A DNA stretch of 36,742 bases, from positions 1-36,742 of the forward strand of contig JANWIW010000008.1 in the NCBI GenBank assembly GCA_025449695.1, in the 5' to 3' direction. Position numbers and translations under genes: made by a program. The stretch is from Minisyncoccota bacterium (GTDB taxonomy: Bacteria; Patescibacteriota; Minisyncoccia; UBA6257; 2-01-FULL-56-20). Positions 6,999-15,038 of the stretch are shown here, piece by piece (the first letter of the stretch is position 1; each line of letters begins with the position of its first letter). Under the pieces are notes generated by a model. The model had not been told where the DNA came from and searched no databases. It saw nothing but the letters and a program-made list of their open reading frames with translations.

Positions 6999-8528
6999 AT
7001 GAAACGTACCGTGGTGCTCGTCGTCCTGGACGGCTGGGGTATTGGCCGCGACGACGAATCGAACCCCATCCATATGGTCCATCCTCCGACACTGGAGCGG
7101 CTGGCCGCGGAGTATCCCATGACCTCGCTCCAGGCATCGGGCATCGCCGTGGGACTGCCCTGGGGAGAGGTGGGTAATTCCGAGGTGGGCCACCTCACCC
7201 TGGGCGCGGGCAAGGTCCTCTACCAGTACTATCCGAAGATAAGCCTCGCCATCCGGGACCGCACGTTCTTTGAGAACGCCGCGCTTCTCGCGGCCTTCGC
7301 GCACGCGAAGAAGAACAACTCCGCCGTGAACCTGGTGGGACTTTTGAGCAAGGGCAACGTGCATGCATCCCTGGAGCACGTGGAGGCGCTCCTCAAGATG
7401 GCCGGCGAGCAGGGGGTGACCGACGTGAAGCTCCATCTTTTTGCGGACGGGAAAGACACCCCGCCCAAGTCTTTGGAGCGTTTTCTTGAACTCCTGCCGC
7501 GCGACAAGGTTGCGACGCTCGCCGGGCGGTACTACGCCATGGACCGGGAAGGGAACTGGGGCCTGACCCAGGAGACCTATAACCTGCTCACCGAGGACGG
7601 GCCCGCCGCGCCCGGCCTCGCGGCCGTCATCCAGGCCTGTTATGCCAAGGGTTTGAGCGAGGAATTCCTGCCGCCGACGCGGGTGGCCGCCGGAAAACAG
7701 ATCGCCGACGGCGACGCGCTCATCTTTTTCAACTATCGCGAGGATTCCATCCGCCAGCTCGCGGAAGCCTTCATCGCCAAGGAATTCGACAAGTTCCCGC
7801 GAGCATCCCTGCCGAACCTCTTCACCGTGACCATGACCCATTATAAGGAGGGATTTGAGGCGCCGGCGGCGTTTCCGGCGGACGTGGTGAAGAACCCTTT
7901 GGGCAAGGTGATCGCGGACCAGGGGCTCGTCCAGCTGCGCCTCGCGGAGACCTACAAGTACGCGCACGTGACTTACTTTTTCAATGGTTACATCGAGGAG
8001 AAATTCCAGAACGAGTACCGCGTGGTGATCCCCTCCGAGCCCATCCCCCATCCGGACGAGCGGCCGGCAATGATGGCAACGGCAATCACCGACCGCCTGG
8101 TCGCCGCCATCGAAGAGCGCGCGTACAGCTTCATATTGGTGAATTATGCGAACGGCGACACCGTCGCTCATACGGGCAACTACAAGGCCGCCGAGGAAAC
8201 GGTCAAGGTGATCGACCGGGAGCTGAGCCGGGTCGTTGCCGCGGTGGAGGCGACCGGGACCGTCCTCCTTATTACTTCCGATCACGGCAACGTGGAGGAG
8301 CTCCTGAATCCCATGACCGGCGAGCCGGAGACGCAGCATGACCCGAGTCCCGTGCCTTTCCACCTGATCGCTCCGGAACTCCGGGGTCGCCGTTTCGGCA
8401 ACTGGCCGCACGTGCGCGAGGAAACGGGCGGCATCCTTTCCGATGTCGCGCCGACTATCCTTGAACTCATGGGGATCCAGAAGCCGGAAGACATGACCGG
8501 CGAGAGCCTGCTGAAGGAACTTGTATAG
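6999..8528 (+). CDS. gpmI: 2,3-bisphosphoglycerate-independent phosphoglycerate mutase
   Basis: The 509-residue length is typical of iPGM. The N-terminus VVLVVLDGWGIG carries a metal-binding Asp; GEVGNSEVGH contains the catalytic Ser (Ser61); YAMDREGNW, FFNYREDSIRQL, NYANGDTVAHTG and ITSDHGNVEEL carry the remaining metal-binding Asp/His residues. It interconverts 3- and 2-phosphoglycerate in lower glycolysis in the cytoplasm, Mn-dependent. No Shine-Dalgarno site is visible, but TATAAT stands seven bases before the ATG, so the mRNA may be leaderless. The gene sits between repeat-rich spacers and is followed by a semi-palindromic CTAGATT/AATCTGG spacer that begins at its stop codon. Confidence 0.97.
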   Translation: MKRTVVLVVLDGWGIGRDDESNPIHMVHPPTLERLAAEYPMTSLQASGIAVGLPWGEVGNSEVGHLTLGAGKVLYQYYPKISLAIRDRTFFENAALLAAFAHAKKNNSAVNLVGLLSKGNVHASLEHVEALLKMAGEQGVTDVKLHLFADGKDTPPKSLERFLELLPRDKVATLAGRYYAMDREGNWGLTQETYNLLTEDGPAAPGLAAVIQACYAKGLSEEFLPPTRVAAGKQIADGDALIFFNYREDSIRQLAEAFIAKEFDKFPRASLPNLFTVTMTHYKEGFEAPAAFPADVVKNPLGKVIADQGLVQLRLAETYKYAHVTYFFNGYIEEKFQNEYRVVIPSEPIPHPDERPAMMATAITDRLVAAIEERAYSFILVNYANGDTVAHTGNYKAAEETVKVIDRELSRVVAAVEATGTVLLITSDHGNVEELLNPMTGEPETQHDPSPVPFHLIAPELRGRRFGNWPHVREETGGILSDVAPTILELMGIQKPEDMTGESLLKELV

Positions 8529-8586
8529 AATCTGGAAACTGGAATCTGGACAATCCCTAGATTCTAGATTCTAGTTACCAGATTCT
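8527..8586. repeat. Imperfect inverted repeat of the AATCTGG/CTAGATT type
   Basis: The first 23 bases (AGAATCTGGAAACTGGAATC and on) pair with the last 23 bases with about three mismatches. It fills the spacer between gpmI and the PF04020 gene. The same motif family occurs at 11592-11668 and inside ileS at 16318-16349. It could act as a transcript-stabilising or terminating hairpin. Confidence 0.7.
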
Positions 8587-8599
8587 GTATGCTTATTCC

Positions 8600-8953
8600 A
8601 TGCGTCTTATAGCTCGCATCATCCTCGTCGTGCTGGGCAACGTCCTTGGCATCCTCGCCGCAGCGCGCTGGGTCCAGGGCTTCGTCCTCACGGGCGACAT
8701 GAAGGACCTGGCGATCGCCGCGATCGCCCTCACCGTGATGAATGTGGTTCTCCGGCCGGTGCTGAAGCTTTTCTTCGGACCGCTTATCATCATCACCCTC
8801 GGCCTTGGCGCGTTGTTAGTGAACGTCGCGATCCTCCTTTTGCTTGACTTTTTGCTGCCGGGCATTAGCATTCAGGGGATCGAGCCCCTGCTCGTATCCA
8901 CCGTACTGATCGCCGTCATCAACTTCCTGATTCACCTACTTGCAGGCATATAA
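8600..8953 (+). CDS. PF04020-type four-helix membrane protein (phage holin family 4 / DUF360)
   Basis: A 117-residue protein made almost wholly of four hydrophobic segments at about residues 4-24, 31-53, 58-82 and 91-115. Between segments two and three it has the characteristic VLRPVLKLFFGPLIIITLGL motif. The family is widespread and usually chromosomal; despite the holin name its role is unknown and nothing here suggests a prophage. It sits between gpmI and secG with short repeat-filled spacers. No strong Shine-Dalgarno site; the ATG at 8600 gives the family-standard start before the first helix. Confidence 0.88.
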   Translation: MRLIARIILVVLGNVLGILAAARWVQGFVLTGDMKDLAIAAIALTVMNVVLRPVLKLFFGPLIIITLGLGALLVNVAILLLLDFLLPGISIQGIEPLLVSTVLIAVINFLIHLLAGI

Positions 8954-9035
8954 AGTTCTACCGTTCAAACCGTTCTAGTCGCCCAACCAACCGTCTTGCA
9001 CGCTTACAACGATTAGAACGTCTGCAACTCCCCCC

Positions 9036-9257
9036 ATGAAATTAATTCCTGTCATTCAAATAATCGTGTCTGTGGTCCTCGTCGTGCTGATCCTCCTCCA
9101 AGAACGCTCCGCCGGCATGTCCGGCATCTTCGGCGGAGGAGACAGCGGCGGCATCTACCAGACGCGCCGGGGCCTGGAACGGATGATTTTCTACGGCACC
9201 ATCGTCTGCGCGGTCATATTCGCGGGATTGGCGATCGCCCAATTGTGGGTCAAATAG
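9036..9257 (+). CDS. secG: Preprotein translocase subunit SecG
   Basis: The 73-residue protein has two transmembrane helices (about residues 4-22 and 50-71) separated by the conserved cytoplasmic loop ERSAGMSGIFGGG, typical of SecG. SecG is the accessory subunit of the SecYEG channel in the cytoplasmic membrane. The length agrees with short SecG proteins. Its neighbour is a substrate-binding protein that itself needs Sec export, but the spacer between them is repeat-filled and co-transcription is uncertain. Confidence 0.93.
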   Translation: MKLIPVIQIIVSVVLVVLILLQERSAGMSGIFGGGDSGGIYQTRRGLERMIFYGTIVCAVIFAGLAIAQLWVK

Positions 9258-9262
9258 GACAG

Positions 9263-9345
9263 TTTTTAGTTTTCAGTTTTTAGTTGTTAGGAAAACAACT
9301 TTATTTGCAACGGCCACTAGAAACCATCAACTAGGAACTGAGACC
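9263..9345. repeat. Imperfect inverted repeat of the AGTTTTCAGTT type
   Basis: Left half repeats CAGTTTTTAGTTTTCAGTT; right half (near 9317-9343) contains a diverged inverted copy with CATCAACTAGGAACTGAG. A related sequence, CTAACAACTGAAAACTAACC, stands at 11703-11722 upstream of rnj. It fills the spacer between secG and the next gene. Confidence 0.5.
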
Positions 9346-9352
9346 TATCCTC

Positions 9353-10990
9353 ATGCGCTTCATTCCTTCTTTCTGGACAGTCCTTTCACGGCGCGAACGC
9401 CTTATCTTCTTCGTCGCCGCAGGCCTCGCCGCGGCATCCGCGCTCGCCCTCGGCGCGATATTCTACATGACGCACACAGTGGAAGCGCCAGCCTTGGGCG
9501 GCACCTATCAGGAAGGGATGGTGGGCCAGCCCGCTTTCGTGAACCCGGTGGCCGCGCGAAGCCCGGTGGACAAGAGTTTGAGCATCCTGCTCTTCGCAAG
9601 CGTCGCCGATCTCGCCGACCACATAGAGACCGCGGGCGACGGCCGGACGGTCAAGGTCCACCTGAAGGAGGGCCTGCGCTGGTCGGACGGTGAAGAGATC
9701 AGCTCGGACGACGTGATCTTCACCGTAGAATCCATCCAGAACCCCGATGCCGCATCGCCCTTGGCCCCCGCCTGGCAGGGCGTTGCTGCGCGGCGCATCT
9801 CCAAGCTGGAGATCGACTTCGTCTTGCCGGGCGCATATGCCTTCTTCGGACAGAACCTCGAGAATCTGCGGCCGGTTCCCAAGCATCTTTGGAGCCAGAT
9901 CCCTCCCGCCAACTGGCGCCTCTCCGACTATAACCTGCGTCCCGTCGGCAGCGGCCCTTACGTGTTCGCCTCGCGAGCGATGAGCAAGGACGGTTTCGTC
10001 TCGACCTATCACCTGAAGGCCAATTCGCACTTCGACGGCGGGAAGACTTTCCTCGACACGATCGATTTCGTATTTGAACGGAACCGGGGCGACTTGCTCA
10101 AGGCATTCAACAGCGGGCGCGTGGACGGGCTGTTCTTCACCGACCCAAGCTCGCTCGGGGATATCCGCCGTCCCTATCAGGGCGTGAGGTTCACGACGCC
10201 CACCTACTACGCGGTCTTCTGGAACCAGAGCGCCAACCCGGCCCTCGCCGTGGACGATGTTCGGGCCGCACTTGCCCTGGCCGTGGACCGCAACGCCCTC
10301 ACGAAGAGCATTTTGGACGATGCCGGAGCGCCGTCCACCGATCCGTTCTCGCCCGCCTTCCTGCCGCCGCTCGATTGGCGCGCGTCATCCACCGATCCCG
10401 GCGGCATGCTGGACGATGCGGGCTGGCCGCTCGGCGAAGACGGGGTCCGGGTGAAGAAAACCGCGAAATCCTCCGTTCCCCTCTCCTTCACGGTGCTCGT
10501 GCCTGACGTGCCGTTCCTCGTGCGCGCGGCGGAGGAACTGAGGAGCGACTGGCTGCGCATCGGCGCCAAGGTGACTTTTATCACGATGCCCATAGACGAG
10601 CTTCTGGCCGGGCCGCTCAAGAACCGCACGTACGACGCGGTTATTTTCGGCAACACTCCTACCAAGGACGGGGATACGTTCTCATTCTGGCATTCCTCCC
10701 AGAGGCTCTCTCCCGGCCTGAATCTCGCGCTCTACCAAAACAAGTCCGCGGACGGGCTCATCCAGTCCATCCGCGAGGAGGAAGATGGAGCGAAGAGACT
10801 GGACCTCATGGACCAGCTCCGTAAGATCATCGCCGCCGGCAACCCCGCGCTCTTCCTCTTTTCTCCCACCGCCGTGTATGCGGTCTCGAAAGACCTGCGC
10901 GGCATCTCCGCGGGCATGGTGGCGGACCCCTCCGAGCGGTTCGCGGAAGCAACCTCATGGTATCTGACCACGAAGCGCGTCTGGAAATGA
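9353..10990 (+). CDS. Peptide ABC transporter substrate-binding protein, family 5
   Basis: The 545-residue protein starts with basic residues and one hydrophobic segment (about residues 17-40) that acts as an uncleaved or lipid-free anchor; no lipobox Cys is seen. The body fits the OppA/DppA family (SBP_bac_5): LKEGLRWSDGEEISSDDVIF, NLRPVGSGPYVF, and VDDVRAALALAVDRNALTKS are family landmarks. It would bind peptides outside the cytoplasmic membrane. No permease or ATPase genes adjoin it, which is common for the orphan family-5 proteins of CPR genomes. The start ATG at 9353 directly precedes the arginine-rich anchor sequence. Confidence 0.92.
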   Translation: MRFIPSFWTVLSRRERLIFFVAAGLAAASALALGAIFYMTHTVEAPALGGTYQEGMVGQPAFVNPVAARSPVDKSLSILLFASVADLADHIETAGDGRTVKVHLKEGLRWSDGEEISSDDVIFTVESIQNPDAASPLAPAWQGVAARRISKLEIDFVLPGAYAFFGQNLENLRPVPKHLWSQIPPANWRLSDYNLRPVGSGPYVFASRAMSKDGFVSTYHLKANSHFDGGKTFLDTIDFVFERNRGDLLKAFNSGRVDGLFFTDPSSLGDIRRPYQGVRFTTPTYYAVFWNQSANPALAVDDVRAALALAVDRNALTKSILDDAGAPSTDPFSPAFLPPLDWRASSTDPGGMLDDAGWPLGEDGVRVKKTAKSSVPLSFTVLVPDVPFLVRAAEELRSDWLRIGAKVTFITMPIDELLAGPLKNRTYDAVIFGNTPTKDGDTFSFWHSSQRLSPGLNLALYQNKSADGLIQSIREEEDGAKRLDLMDQLRKIIAAGNPALFLFSPTAVYAVSKDLRGISAGMVADPSERFAEATSWYLTTKRVWK

Positions 10991-10993
10991 TCC

Positions 10994-11022
10994 TTGTAAA
11001 CCTCGGTGCTTCGTGATAGAAA
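10994..11022 (+). promoter_or_regulatory. Candidate promoter of the 11043 gene
   Basis: TTGTAA at 10994-10999, spacer of 17, TAGAAA at 11017-11022; each box matches 4 of 6 consensus bases. Its position rules out the upstream ATG at 11013 as translation start. Confidence 0.45.
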
Positions 11023-11042
11023 ACAAGGAGAAGGAGGATGAG

Positions 11043-11297
11043 ATGCCAAACGATCCCCAAGCGTCCACAAACGCACGCGGATTGCATGTGGACCAGCAAT
11101 ACCTTTCCGCAGTCATGGGCAAGCTGCAAGCGGAGGGTTGGGCACCGACTGCTCACGTCACCGAAACGTCCAGTGCGGAGAGTGACTGGCCTACTGCCGT
11201 GCGCTTCCAGGTCACGATCCACACGAGCAATGCCGCCCGGGTCACCGCCCTCAACAATGAAGTGGAGCAGCTCCAATCGCGAGGATGGATCACCTGA
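11043..11297 (+). CDS. Small hypothetical protein
   Basis: Unrecognised soluble protein of 84 residues. The ATG at 11043 follows AAGGAGG (11031-11037) by five bases, a strong ribosome-binding site; an in-frame ATG at 11013 lies before the likely transcription start. Features: polar N-terminus, a helix around LSAVMGKLQAEGW, a strand-like RFQVTIHTS, and a second helix around VTALNNEVEQLQSRGW. The two GW-ending helices suggest a pseudo-repeat. It is monocistronic, closed by a 10-bp hairpin terminator. Confidence 0.75.
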   Translation: MPNDPQASTNARGLHVDQQYLSAVMGKLQAEGWAPTAHVTETSSAESDWPTAVRFQVTIHTSNAARVTALNNEVEQLQSRGWIT

Positions 11298-11321
11298 AGG
11301 CGCGTGATCCACGCCATGTCC

Positions 11322-11358
11322 GGTCCGGCGCGTAAATGCGCCGGACCATATTCTATTT
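11322..11358 (+). terminator. Terminator after the 11043 gene
   Basis: Perfect 10-bp stem GGTCCGGCGC (11322-11331) with GCGCCGGACC (11338-11347), loop GTAAAT, followed by an AT-rich tail ATATTCTATTT. Confidence 0.75.
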
Positions 11359-11385
11359 GACTTTTTCCCCATGCTTTGATAGTAT
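11357..11385 (+). promoter_or_regulatory. Candidate promoter of tRNA-Leu
   Basis: TTGACT at 11357-11362, spacer of 17, TAGTAT at 11380-11385. Start would fall near 11392, giving a precursor leader of about 110 bases that contains a small GCACC/GGTGC hairpin before the tRNA. Confidence 0.5.
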
Positions 11386-11501
11386 CCTTGGTATCTTCAC
11401 ACTCCGTCCATAAGTTCTGATCCATGCAGGCATCTTCTTTCCGCACGCGCACCGTACGCTGCACGGCACCAGCCGGTGCGTAAGTACGTCATCACCCATA
11501 T

Positions 11502-11585
11502 GGGCAAGTGGTGGAATTGGCAGACACGTAGCGTTCAGGGCGCTATGACCGCAAGGTCGTGAGGGTTCAAGTCCCTCCTTGCCCA
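11502..11585 (+). tRNA. tRNA-Leu (anticodon CAG)
   Basis: The acceptor stem GGGCAAG (11502-11508) pairs with CTTGCCC (11578-11584), with discriminator A at 11585. The D-arm contains GGAATTGGCAGAC; the anticodon stem TAGCG/CGCTA encloses loop TTCAGGG, anticodon CAG. A long variable arm (GACC GCAA GGTC) marks it as class II, as expected for leucine. The T-arm is GAGGGTTCAAGTCCCTC. The CCA end is not encoded (CAC follows). No other tRNA was seen in the window. Confidence 0.95.
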
Positions 11586-11591
11586 CACAGA

Positions 11592-11668
11592 AGAATCTAG
11601 TATCTGGAATTTAGAATCTGGCTGTCACCTTCCGCAACGCAGATTCTAGGTTCTAAATTCCAGATTCT
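11592..11668. repeat. Imperfect inverted repeat of the AATCTGG/CTAGATT type downstream of tRNA-Leu
   Basis: The first 29 and last 29 bases are inverted copies with about 23 of 29 matching; both halves are built from AGAATCTGG and AATTTAG motifs also found at 8527-8586. It begins seven bases after the tRNA. Confidence 0.65.
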
Positions 11669-11740
11669 CTCTACCTTACCGCTGCAGCAAGTTCGGTCGA
11701 GCCTAACAACTGAAAACTAACCACTGAAAACTATTCGCAT

Positions 11741-13546
11741 ATGCGCACTCGCACATACATCGCGCCAGGGGCCAAACGCCCCGGCACCGCTCCCAGAAAC
11801 GACGGGGGTAAAAAAAATAAACCCGCCTCCAATCCCCGCCTGGCCCGGACCCTGAAGCCCGGCCCCGTGAAGGGTGCCGCGCTCCGGCCGGACGAACTCA
11901 AGTTCGTCCCATTGGGAGGGATGGAGGAGATCGGCCGCAACTGCTACTACTTCGAGTACAAGGACGAGATCGTGGTGGTGGACGTCGGCATCCAGTTTCC
12001 CGAAGAGGAAACGCCCGGCATCGACTTCATCATTCCGAACGTAAGCTCGCTCGAGCCCAAGAAGAAGAACATCCGTGGCATCATCCTGACCCACGGCCAC
12101 TACGACCACATCGCGGCCATCCACTATGTCATCGAAAAACTCGGCAACCCGGTCATCTACACGACCGCCTTCACGAAGGGCATCGTGGAGAAGCGCCATG
12201 AGGAGTTCCCGAACGCGCCCAAACTGCGCTTCGAGGTGATCACCGACGGCTCCAAGGTCAAGATCTCCGAGCACTTCTCCGCTGAGTTCATGCACGTGGA
12301 ACACACCATCCCCGAGGCGTGCGCCTTCATCCTGGATACCCCCGCCGGCAAGATGGTGTCCTTCGGCGACTTCCGCCTGGACAACGACCCCGAAGGCAAC
12401 CCGCGCGAGCTGGACGCCTTCGAGAGGATCGGCAAGATGGGCATTAACAGCGTGTTCATGGATTCCACGAACGCCGATTTCAGCGGGTTCTCCATGTCCG
12501 AACGCGTCGTGGAGCAAAACCTGGAACAGCTCATCAAGGACGCCCCCGGCCGCATCATCATCGCCACCTTTTCCTCCCTTGTGGACCGGCTGATCGAGAT
12601 CATCAGCATATCCGAGCGCCTGGGCAAGAAGGTCGCCGTGAACGGCCGCTCCATGGTTTCCAACCTGGAGATCGCGAAGAACCTCGGCTTCCTGAAGGCC
12701 CGCACGGAAACGATGATCACTATCGAGGAAGTGCACAAGCACCGCGACGACCGGGTGGTGATCCTCACGACCGGCGCGCAGGGCGAGAAGAACGCGGCCC
12801 TGACCCGCATCGCCCGCGGCGAGCACCGCACGATATCGTTCAAGACCACCGATACCGTGGTGTTCTCGTCGTCCGTAGTGCCCGGCAACGAGCGCAGCGT
12901 GCAGATGCTGCAGGACATGATCTCGAGACAAGTGGAAGAAGTGCACAATTCCAGCCTGCTCGACATCCACTCTTCGGGCCACGCCTACGCCGACGACTTG
13001 AAGATCGTGCTGGAGCTCGTGAAGCCGCAGTACATCGTGCCGATCCACGGCTACTATTACAAACGCCGCGCGTACAAGAAGATCGCCAAAGCGGTCGGCA
13101 TGGACCAGAAGCAGGTCATGATGATGGACAACGGCCAGGTGGCCACGATCGGCAAGGATAGCTTCATCATCACCGGCCACCAGGTGCCCGCATCCTACGT
13201 CATGGTGGACGGCCTCGGGGTAGGCGACGTGGAGGAAGTCGTCCTGCGGGACCGCCTGAACCTGGCCGAGGAAGGCATGGTAGTCATCATCGCTACCGTG
13301 AACGGCCATGGCCAGCTCATCAAGAGCCCGGACATCATCTCCCGCGGGTTCATCTACATCAAAGACAACGGCGGAGTGCTCGAGGATGTGCGCAAGCGCA
13401 TCAAGGGCCTCTTTGACCGCGTGCCCAAGGACAAAGAGATAGACCCCGATTACTTCAAGGTACTGATCCGCGACCAGATCGCGCAGTTCCTGTACAACCG
13501 GACGAAGCGAAGACCGATGATCCTGCCTGTCATCATTAGGGTGTAG
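11741..13546 (+). CDS. rnj: Ribonuclease J
   Basis: The 601-residue protein is a metallo-beta-lactamase/beta-CASP nuclease. The metal motif is HGHYDH (residues 118-123), followed by EHTIPEACAF, FGDFRLD, TTGAQGEKNA of the beta-CASP domain, IHSSGHA and PIHGYYY. The C-terminal third carries KSPDIISRGFIYIKDN, typical of RNase J. The enzyme combines 5'-exonuclease and endonuclease activity in rRNA maturation and mRNA decay. The first 45 residues are basic, proline-rich and probably disordered, an extension found in other RNase J proteins. Glu of the usual HGHxDH motif variant is Tyr here, which does not affect the metal ligands. It is followed by an S23 gene unit, as rny is preceded by one. Confidence 0.96.
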   Translation: MRTRTYIAPGAKRPGTAPRNDGGKKNKPASNPRLARTLKPGPVKGAALRPDELKFVPLGGMEEIGRNCYYFEYKDEIVVVDVGIQFPEEETPGIDFIIPNVSSLEPKKKNIRGIILTHGHYDHIAAIHYVIEKLGNPVIYTTAFTKGIVEKRHEEFPNAPKLRFEVITDGSKVKISEHFSAEFMHVEHTIPEACAFILDTPAGKMVSFGDFRLDNDPEGNPRELDAFERIGKMGINSVFMDSTNADFSGFSMSERVVEQNLEQLIKDAPGRIIIATFSSLVDRLIEIISISERLGKKVAVNGRSMVSNLEIAKNLGFLKARTETMITIEEVHKHRDDRVVILTTGAQGEKNAALTRIARGEHRTISFKTTDTVVFSSSVVPGNERSVQMLQDMISRQVEEVHNSSLLDIHSSGHAYADDLKIVLELVKPQYIVPIHGYYYKRRAYKKIAKAVGMDQKQVMMMDNGQVATIGKDSFIITGHQVPASYVMVDGLGVGDVEEVVLRDRLNLAEEGMVVIIATVNGHGQLIKSPDIISRGFIYIKDNGGVLEDVRKRIKGLFDRVPKDKEIDPDYFKVLIRDQIAQFLYNRTKRRPMILPVIIRV

Positions 13547-13570
13547 GACTAGCATAGGGTATAGGGTATT

Positions 13571-14039
13571 AGGGTGTAGGGTTTCGGGTATTGGGTTTGA
13601 CAATCCACAGCCCTCTGGCTGTGCGAATGGAATGGCAAAGCTTAGGATGCGTAAGTGCTGACTTCCTATCGCGAACTACTCGTCTGGCAAAGAGGCATCG
13701 AGCTTGTTTCTCGGGTGTACGAGTTAACCCAACAGTTCCCGAAGACAGAACTCTATGGCCTAACAAGTCAAATGCGCCGGGCTGCAATATCCATACCGGC
13801 GAACATCGCTGAGGGTTACTCGCGCAGGTATCGTGCGGAGTATTTACAGTTCCTTCGGATCGCTTTCGGCTCCGGGGCCGAGCTTGAGACCCATCTTGCA
13901 ATAGCAGAGAAACTTGGCTTTACTTCCATAGAGACATCCGGGCCGGTTTTGAAATTGTTAACCGATGTCCTAAAATTACTGAACCGCCTCATGCAGTCTC
14001 TGGCCAGCCCTAAACCCAATACCCGAAACCCCACACCCT
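13571..14039. repeat. Inverted repeat pair flanking the second S23 gene
   Basis: The arm at 13571-13598 and the arm at 14012-14039 are inverted copies over 28 bp with a single mismatch; the core is GGGTTTCGGGTATTGGGTTT. The left arm continues outward as TAGGGTATAGGGTATTAGGG. The right arm encodes the C-terminal residues PNTRNPTP and abuts the stop codon of the S23 gene; trpS begins four bases later. Confidence 0.9.
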
Positions 14040-14041
14040 GA
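13655..14041 (+). CDS. Four helix bundle protein, S23 / 23S rRNA intervening-sequence protein family
   Basis: A 128-residue protein with the family signature SYRELLVWQRGIELVSRVYEL, FPKTELYGLTSQMRRA, SIPANIAEGYSRR and FGSGAELETHLAIAEKL; clearly related to the S23 protein at 3513. Function of the family is not established. The best start is GTG at 13655, three codons before SYREL; no ATG is available in frame. The last residues, PKPNTRNPTP, are encoded by the right arm of the flanking inverted repeat and are not part of the conserved family fold. Like the first copy it sits next to a major RNase gene, here rnj. Confidence 0.83.
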   Translation: MLTSYRELLVWQRGIELVSRVYELTQQFPKTELYGLTSQMRRAAISIPANIAEGYSRRYRAEYLQFLRIAFGSGAELETHLAIAEKLGFTSIETSGPVLKLLTDVLKLLNRLMQSLASPKPNTRNPTP

Positions 14042-14044
14042 TTC

Positions 14045-15034
14045 ATGCCCAAACCCGCCACCCTCTCCGGTATCCAGCCCACGGGCAAGCTGCACATCGG
14101 CAACTATCTCGGCGCGCTCAAGAACTTCGTCGAGCTCCAGGATTCCGGGAAGCACCGCTGCTTCTTCGCGGTCGTGGACCTGCACTCGCTCACCGAGGAC
14201 TTCACCGCCGGAGAGAAACGGCAACAGATCCTGGAATTGACCGCGGACTTCCTGGCCGCGGGACTCGACCCGGAACGGTCGGTTATCTTCCAGCAGTCCC
14301 AGGTGCCCGCGCACGCGGAGTTGACCTGGATATTCCTCACCGGCACGCCCATGGGCGAGCTGGAACGCATGACCCAGTACAAGGACAAAGCCTCCCGGCA
14401 ACAGAATAACCTCAACGCCGGGCTGCTCACCTACCCCGTCCTCCAAGCCGCGGACATCTTGCTCTATTCTCCGCCGGTCGTCCCCGTCGGCGAAGATCAG
14501 GCCCAGCACATCGAGCTGGCCCGCACCATCGCCCGCAAGTTCAACAAGAACTTTGGCCCCACATTCGTCGAGCCGAAGATCCTGCTCACCCAGGCGCCAC
14601 GGATCATGAGCCTGAAGGACTCCTCGAAGAAGATGTCCAAGTCCCAGCCGGAAGGATGTCTCTTCCTGGATGACGAGCCAAAGGTGGTCATGGACAAACT
14701 GAAGCGGGCGGTCACCGATTCCGGGACGACGGTCTTCTACGATCCGGAGAACAAGCCTGCGATCTCCAATCTCCTGCGCATCTGGGCGGGCCTCACGGGT
14801 GAAAGCCTGGACAATGCAGAGGAGCGCTTTGCCGGCAAGACCTATGCCCAATTCAAAGGCGAGCTTGGGGAGACCGTGGCCGGCCATTTCGCCGCTTACC
14901 GGACGAAGAAGACCGCGCTCATGAAAAAACCCGGCACCTTGAAGAGGGTATTGAAGGAAGGTTCCGAGAAGGCAGCCACGGTGGCTCAGAAGAAACTCTT
15001 AGAGGTAAAGAAAAAAATGGGCATACTCATATAA
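14045..15034 (+). CDS. trpS: Tryptophanyl-tRNA synthetase
   Basis: The 329-residue protein is a normal-length bacterial TrpRS. It starts LSGIQPTGKLHIGNYLGALK, with HIGN (17-20) as the class I HIGH signature; KKMSKS near residue 195 is the second ATP-binding motif. GTPMGELERMTQYKDK, LTYPVLQAADILLY and VPVGEDQAQHIELAR form the tryptophan pocket region. It charges tRNA-Trp in the cytoplasm. The ATG follows the S23 stop by three bases and the TM2 gene starts four bases after the trpS stop. Confidence 0.97.
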   Translation: MPKPATLSGIQPTGKLHIGNYLGALKNFVELQDSGKHRCFFAVVDLHSLTEDFTAGEKRQQILELTADFLAAGLDPERSVIFQQSQVPAHAELTWIFLTGTPMGELERMTQYKDKASRQQNNLNAGLLTYPVLQAADILLYSPPVVPVGEDQAQHIELARTIARKFNKNFGPTFVEPKILLTQAPRIMSLKDSSKKMSKSQPEGCLFLDDEPKVVMDKLKRAVTDSGTTVFYDPENKPAISNLLRIWAGLTGESLDNAEERFAGKTYAQFKGELGETVAGHFAAYRTKKTALMKKPGTLKRVLKEGSEKAATVAQKKLLEVKKKMGILI

Positions 15035-15038
15035 GATC

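Noticed and set aside
6864-8411. 515-codon minus-strand frame opposite gpmI
   Set aside because: Antisense shadow; the plus-strand frame is an unambiguous iPGM.
8600-8953. PF04020 holin-like gene as a sign of prophage
   Set aside because: No phage structural, lysis or integrase genes nearby; this family is commonly chromosomal in bacteria.
11717-13603. Long minus-strand open frame (628 codons) opposite rnj
   Set aside because: It is the antisense shadow of a clear RNase J gene; the His/Val/Asp-rich translation has no family features and GC-rich codon bias keeps the frame open.
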